Source: Methylopila sp. M107
GTDB lineage: Bacteria > Pseudomonadota > Alphaproteobacteria > Rhizobiales > Methylopilaceae
Reading direction: 5' to 3'
Assembly (NCBI RefSeq): GCF_000384475.1
Contig: NZ_ARWB01000001.1
Location: 1,716,176-1,780,175 of the forward strand
DNA length: 64,000 bases
The notes under the pieces are model-generated. The model had not been told where the DNA came from. It did not search any database and saw nothing but the letters and a program-made list of their open reading frames with translations. Below, one piece after another: positions 61,947 to 64,000 of the stretch. Position 1 is the stretch's first letter, and every line of letters begins with the position of its first letter. The position numbers were made by a program, and so were the translations under genes.

Positions 61947-62639
61947 TCAATCGAGCGCCGATCGCAGCCTGATCTCGTCGCGCGCCCGTTCGAGCGCGAC
62001 AACGAATGATGGGTCGGCGAGCGCGACTTGCGCGATCAGGGTTCCGGCAAGCCGTCCGGCCGCCGCGTCGCTCGGGTAGTGGACGCCGGCCTGTATGCGG
62101 GCATCTCCATAAACGTCGCCGCGCGCGAACAGCGCGGCCCGCTTCTCCGGATAAAGCTCGGAAAGAATGATCGCAGCGAACCGTCCAAAGGCGTTGTGGC
62201 CGCTCGGGTAGGACGACCCGCGCGACCGGAACAGCGGTTCAAACCCATCGCCCGGCTTCGGCCTAGGCCGGCACCAGAAATCCTTCGCGGCCGCGATCGG
62301 CGCCTTCACATAATCGTCGAGCCGGTCAAGCAGAGCGGCGGTCGCCGGCAGGGTCTCCCGGTTGAATTCTGGGCCGATCACGTCGGCGAAGCGAAAGGCG
62401 TCGATCGGCCTGTCGGCTTCGACCCTCGCCGCAAGCTCCGGCGTCCGCGCCTTCTGCAGTTCGACGAGCGCGGCGTGGTCGGCCCTGTCGGCGTCGGATC
62501 CCGGCGAAGGCGGCGTCGGCAACAGCGTGATAAGGTCCGGCCGGGTGATCGCGCGGTCGCCGCATCTGGCTTCGGCCGAACCGACCACTGCGAGCGAAAC
62601 GAACAGGGCGACGAACAGGACTTTGAGACCGGCGCGCAT
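61947..62639 (-). CDS. PAP2 superfamily acid phosphatase (class A-like)
   Basis: A 230-residue exported phosphatase with a signal peptide (AGLKVLFVALFVSLAVVGSA). The PAP2 signature is intact: KDFWCRPRPKP, SSYPSGHNAFGRFAAIIL with the catalytic His, and ARIQAGVHYPSDAAAGRLAG with the His nucleophile. This is the periplasmic non-specific acid phosphatase type. I chose ATG 62637-62639. Its start overlaps the possible yidD ATG on the other strand. Confidence 0.88.
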   Translation of the reverse strand: MRAGLKVLFVALFVSLAVVGSAEARCGDRAITRPDLITLLPTPPSPGSDADRADHAALVELQKARTPELAARVEADRPIDAFRFADVIGPEFNRETLPATAALLDRLDDYVKAPIAAAKDFWCRPRPKPGDGFEPLFRSRGSSYPSGHNAFGRFAAIILSELYPEKRAALFARGDVYGDARIQAGVHYPSDAAAGRLAGTLIAQVALADPSFVVALERARDEIRLRSALD

Positions 62640-63015
62640 GCGAGGATTTATAGGGCGAGCAACGACGGTGACGGACGGGGCGAGGCGATCCCAATTCGGT
62701 GATCTCATCGGCCGCGCGCCGGCGCTCGCGCTCCGCGCGCCGATCCTCGCCTACCGCTACTCGCTGTCGATGCTGATCGGCCGGAAGTGCCGCTATCTGC
62801 CGACCTGCTCGGAGTTCGCCGACGAGGCGCTCGCCCGTCACGGCGCCTGGGCGGGCGGCTGGATGGCGGCGGGCCGCGTCTGCCGCTGTCATCCATGGGG
62901 CGGGGACGGGTTCGATCCCGTGCCGGCCGCGTTGCCTTCGGGCGCCACGTGGTCTAGGCCGTGGCGCTATTCGCGGCGCGCGCCCTCGCCGGTGTGCGAG
63001 GCCGTCGACGCCTGA
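62638..63015 (+). CDS. yidD: Membrane protein insertion efficiency factor YidD
   Basis: YidD is a small membrane-associated helper of YidC-dependent insertion. The roughly 125-residue product has the family core YRYSLSMLIGRKCRYLPTCSEF, ADEALARHG, GGWMAAGRVCRCHPWGGDGF and DPVP with three conserved Cys. It has N- and C-terminal extensions compared with the 85-residue E. coli protein. A GTG at 62668 is an alternative start that would avoid overlap with the divergent phosphatase gene. It is separated from rnpA/rpmH/yidC, as often in Rhizobiales. Confidence 0.88.
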   Translation: MRGFIGRATTVTDGARRSQFGDLIGRAPALALRAPILAYRYSLSMLIGRKCRYLPTCSEFADEALARHGAWAGGWMAAGRVCRCHPWGGDGFDPVPAALPSGATWSRPWRYSRRAPSPVCEAVDA

Positions 63016-63076
63016 AGCCAACCCCTGAAATCGCTTACCTGCATTCGTAGGCAGAGAGTGAGCGGAGAGACAGAAA

Positions 63077-64000
63077 ATGCCCCTCGTCACATTCCCCGAC
63101 GGCGCTCAGAAGTCCTACGACGCCGGAACGACCGGCGCCGACATCGCCGGCCAGATTTCGAAGTCGCTCTTGAAGCGCACCGTCGCGATGGCGCTCGACG
63201 GCGTGGTCGTCGATCTCGCCGATCGGATCGAGCAGGACGCCCGCGTCGAGTTCCTCGATCGGAGCGACGCCCGCGCGCTGGAACTCATCCGTCACGATTG
63301 CGCGCATGTGCTCGCCGAAGCCGTGCAGTCGCTGTGGCCGCAGACGCAGGTCACGATCGGCCCGGTGATCGAGAACGGCTTCTACTACGACTTCGCGCGC
63401 GAAGAGCCGTTCTCGACCGACGACATCTCGGCGATCGAGGCAGAGATGCGCAAGATCATCGCGCGCGACAGGCCGTTCACAAAGGAGATCTGGAGCCGCG
63501 ACAAGGCAAAGGACTTCTTCCGGTCGAAGGGCGAGCTGTTCAAGGTCGAGCTGGTCGACGCCATTCCGGAAGACCAGTCGCTCAAGATGTACGCGCAAGG
63601 CGATTGGATCGACCTTTGCCGCGGACCGCACATGACGTCCACCGGCAAGGTCGGCGACGCCTTCAAGCTGATGAAGGTGGCGGGCGCCTATTGGCGGGGG
63701 GACAGCAACAACCCGATGCTCCAGCGCATCTACGGCACGGCCTTCCCCGATCGCGCCGGCCTCGACGCCTACCTTCACATGCTGGAGGAGGCCGAGAAGC
63801 GCGACCACCGGCGTCTGGGACGCGAAATGGACCTCTTCCACTTCCAGGAGGAAGGCCCCGGCGCCGTGTTCTGGCACCCGAAGGGCTGGACGCTGTTCCA
63901 GACGCTGATCGACTATTCGCGCCGCCAGACGTCCGGCTCCGGCTTCGTCGAGGTCAACACGCCGCAGGTGCTGGATTCGTCGCTCTGGAAGACCTCCGGT
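63077..64000 (+). CDS. thrS: Threonyl-tRNA synthetase, 5' part (cut by window edge)
   Basis: The frame runs off the right edge. The visible 308 residues contain the TGS domain ([20 protein letters not shown]), the second editing domain with [12 protein letters not shown] and CRGPHM (zinc-like editing site), and the start of the class II catalytic core ([20 protein letters not shown]). It charges tRNA-Thr and clears mischarged Ser. GGAGAG precedes the ATG at 63077. The gap after yidD is 61 nt. Confidence 0.97.
   Translation, partial: MPLVTFPDGAQKSYDAGTTGADIAGQISKSLLKRTVAMALDGVVVDLADRIEQDARVEFLDRSDARALELIRHDCAHVLAEAVQSLWPQTQVTIGPVIENGFYYDFAREEPFSTDDISAIEAEMRKIIARDRPFTKEIWSRDKAKDFFRSKGELFKVELVDAIPEDQSLKMYAQGDWIDLCRGPHMTSTGKVGDAFKLMKVAGAYWRGDSNNPMLQRIYGTAFPDRAGLDAYLHMLEEAEKRDHRRLGREMDLFHFQEEGPGAVFWHPKGWTLFQTLIDYSRRQTSGSGFVEVNTPQVLDSSLWKTSG

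Overview
The window is high-GC, densely coded DNA from an alphaproteobacterium, most likely Hyphomicrobiales (Rhizobiales). The evidence is the block rpsF-rpsR-DUF2232-rplI-dnaB-alr-radA-cvpA-purF, together with NnrU, YfgM-like and Der genes, alphaproteobacterial QueD and IscU-like variants, and paired palindromic REP-type repeats beginning or ending in gtcat/atgac. It looks chromosomal: nearly all genes are housekeeping or envelope functions, with no plasmid or phage replication genes. The genus cannot be fixed from the sequence alone.

Layout. 1-2050: a sugar O-acetyltransferase, a decayed toxin-antitoxin pair and an AT-richer orphan exported protein. 2.0-5.0 kb: ribosomal genes rpsF, rpsR and rplI with a DUF2232 membrane protein. 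5.1-10.7 kb: a small accessory stretch with VapBC, a DsbA-like thioredoxin-fold protein, an orphan phage-tail/sialidase-like protein bordered by REP repeats, and a large protein ending in a SUKH (SMI1/KNR4) domain. 10.9-18.7 kb: dnaB, alr, an inserted ParDE pair with a perfect palindromic operator, radA, cvpA, purF and an SDR. 18.7-21.8 kb (minus): der, a 77-residue lipoprotein where bamB is expected, a YfgM-like protein and NnrU. 22-24.2 kb: an L,D-transpeptidase and the queE-queD-queC operon for preQ0; its first enzyme, folE, lies at 60.5-61.1 kb. 24.2-31 kb (minus): small proteins, guaA, an RsmB-type methyltransferase, MAPEG and guaB. 31.3-38.5 kb: an MFS exporter, an LpxC homologue, periplasmic SodC, rlmE, a Ppx/GppA phosphatase and a lactate permease. 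38.7 kb: tRNA-Gln(CTG). 39.0-42.7 kb: a flavin monooxygenase plus an SsuABC-type transporter, a sulfur scavenging operon.

42.75-48.9 kb (minus) is the most unusual region. Eight genes are joined by seven successive 4-nt start/stop overlaps. They encode a PepSY membrane protein, a membrane-anchored extracytoplasmic protein, a small Cys/His exported protein predicted to mature to an N-terminal histidine, a DUF6162-like protein, a metal-binding TroA/ZnuA-type protein, an ATPase, a permease and a second ZnuA-like protein that has lost all the metal ligands. A CDF metal exporter lies just upstream. I read this as a zinc-type (possibly other divalent metal) acquisition machine with an uncharacterised periplasmic accessory module.

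50.3-64.0 kb: DUF3750, two paralogous small exported proteins, a GFA protein, htpG, a cysteine hydrolase/enoyl-CoA hydratase pair, a flavin reductase/nitroreductase pair, a proline-rich exported protein, a patatin, hisI, folE, an IscU-like scaffold, a 45-residue membrane peptide, a PAP2 phosphatase, yidD and the 5' part of thrS. No CRISPR array, rRNA operon, transposase or integrase was seen.
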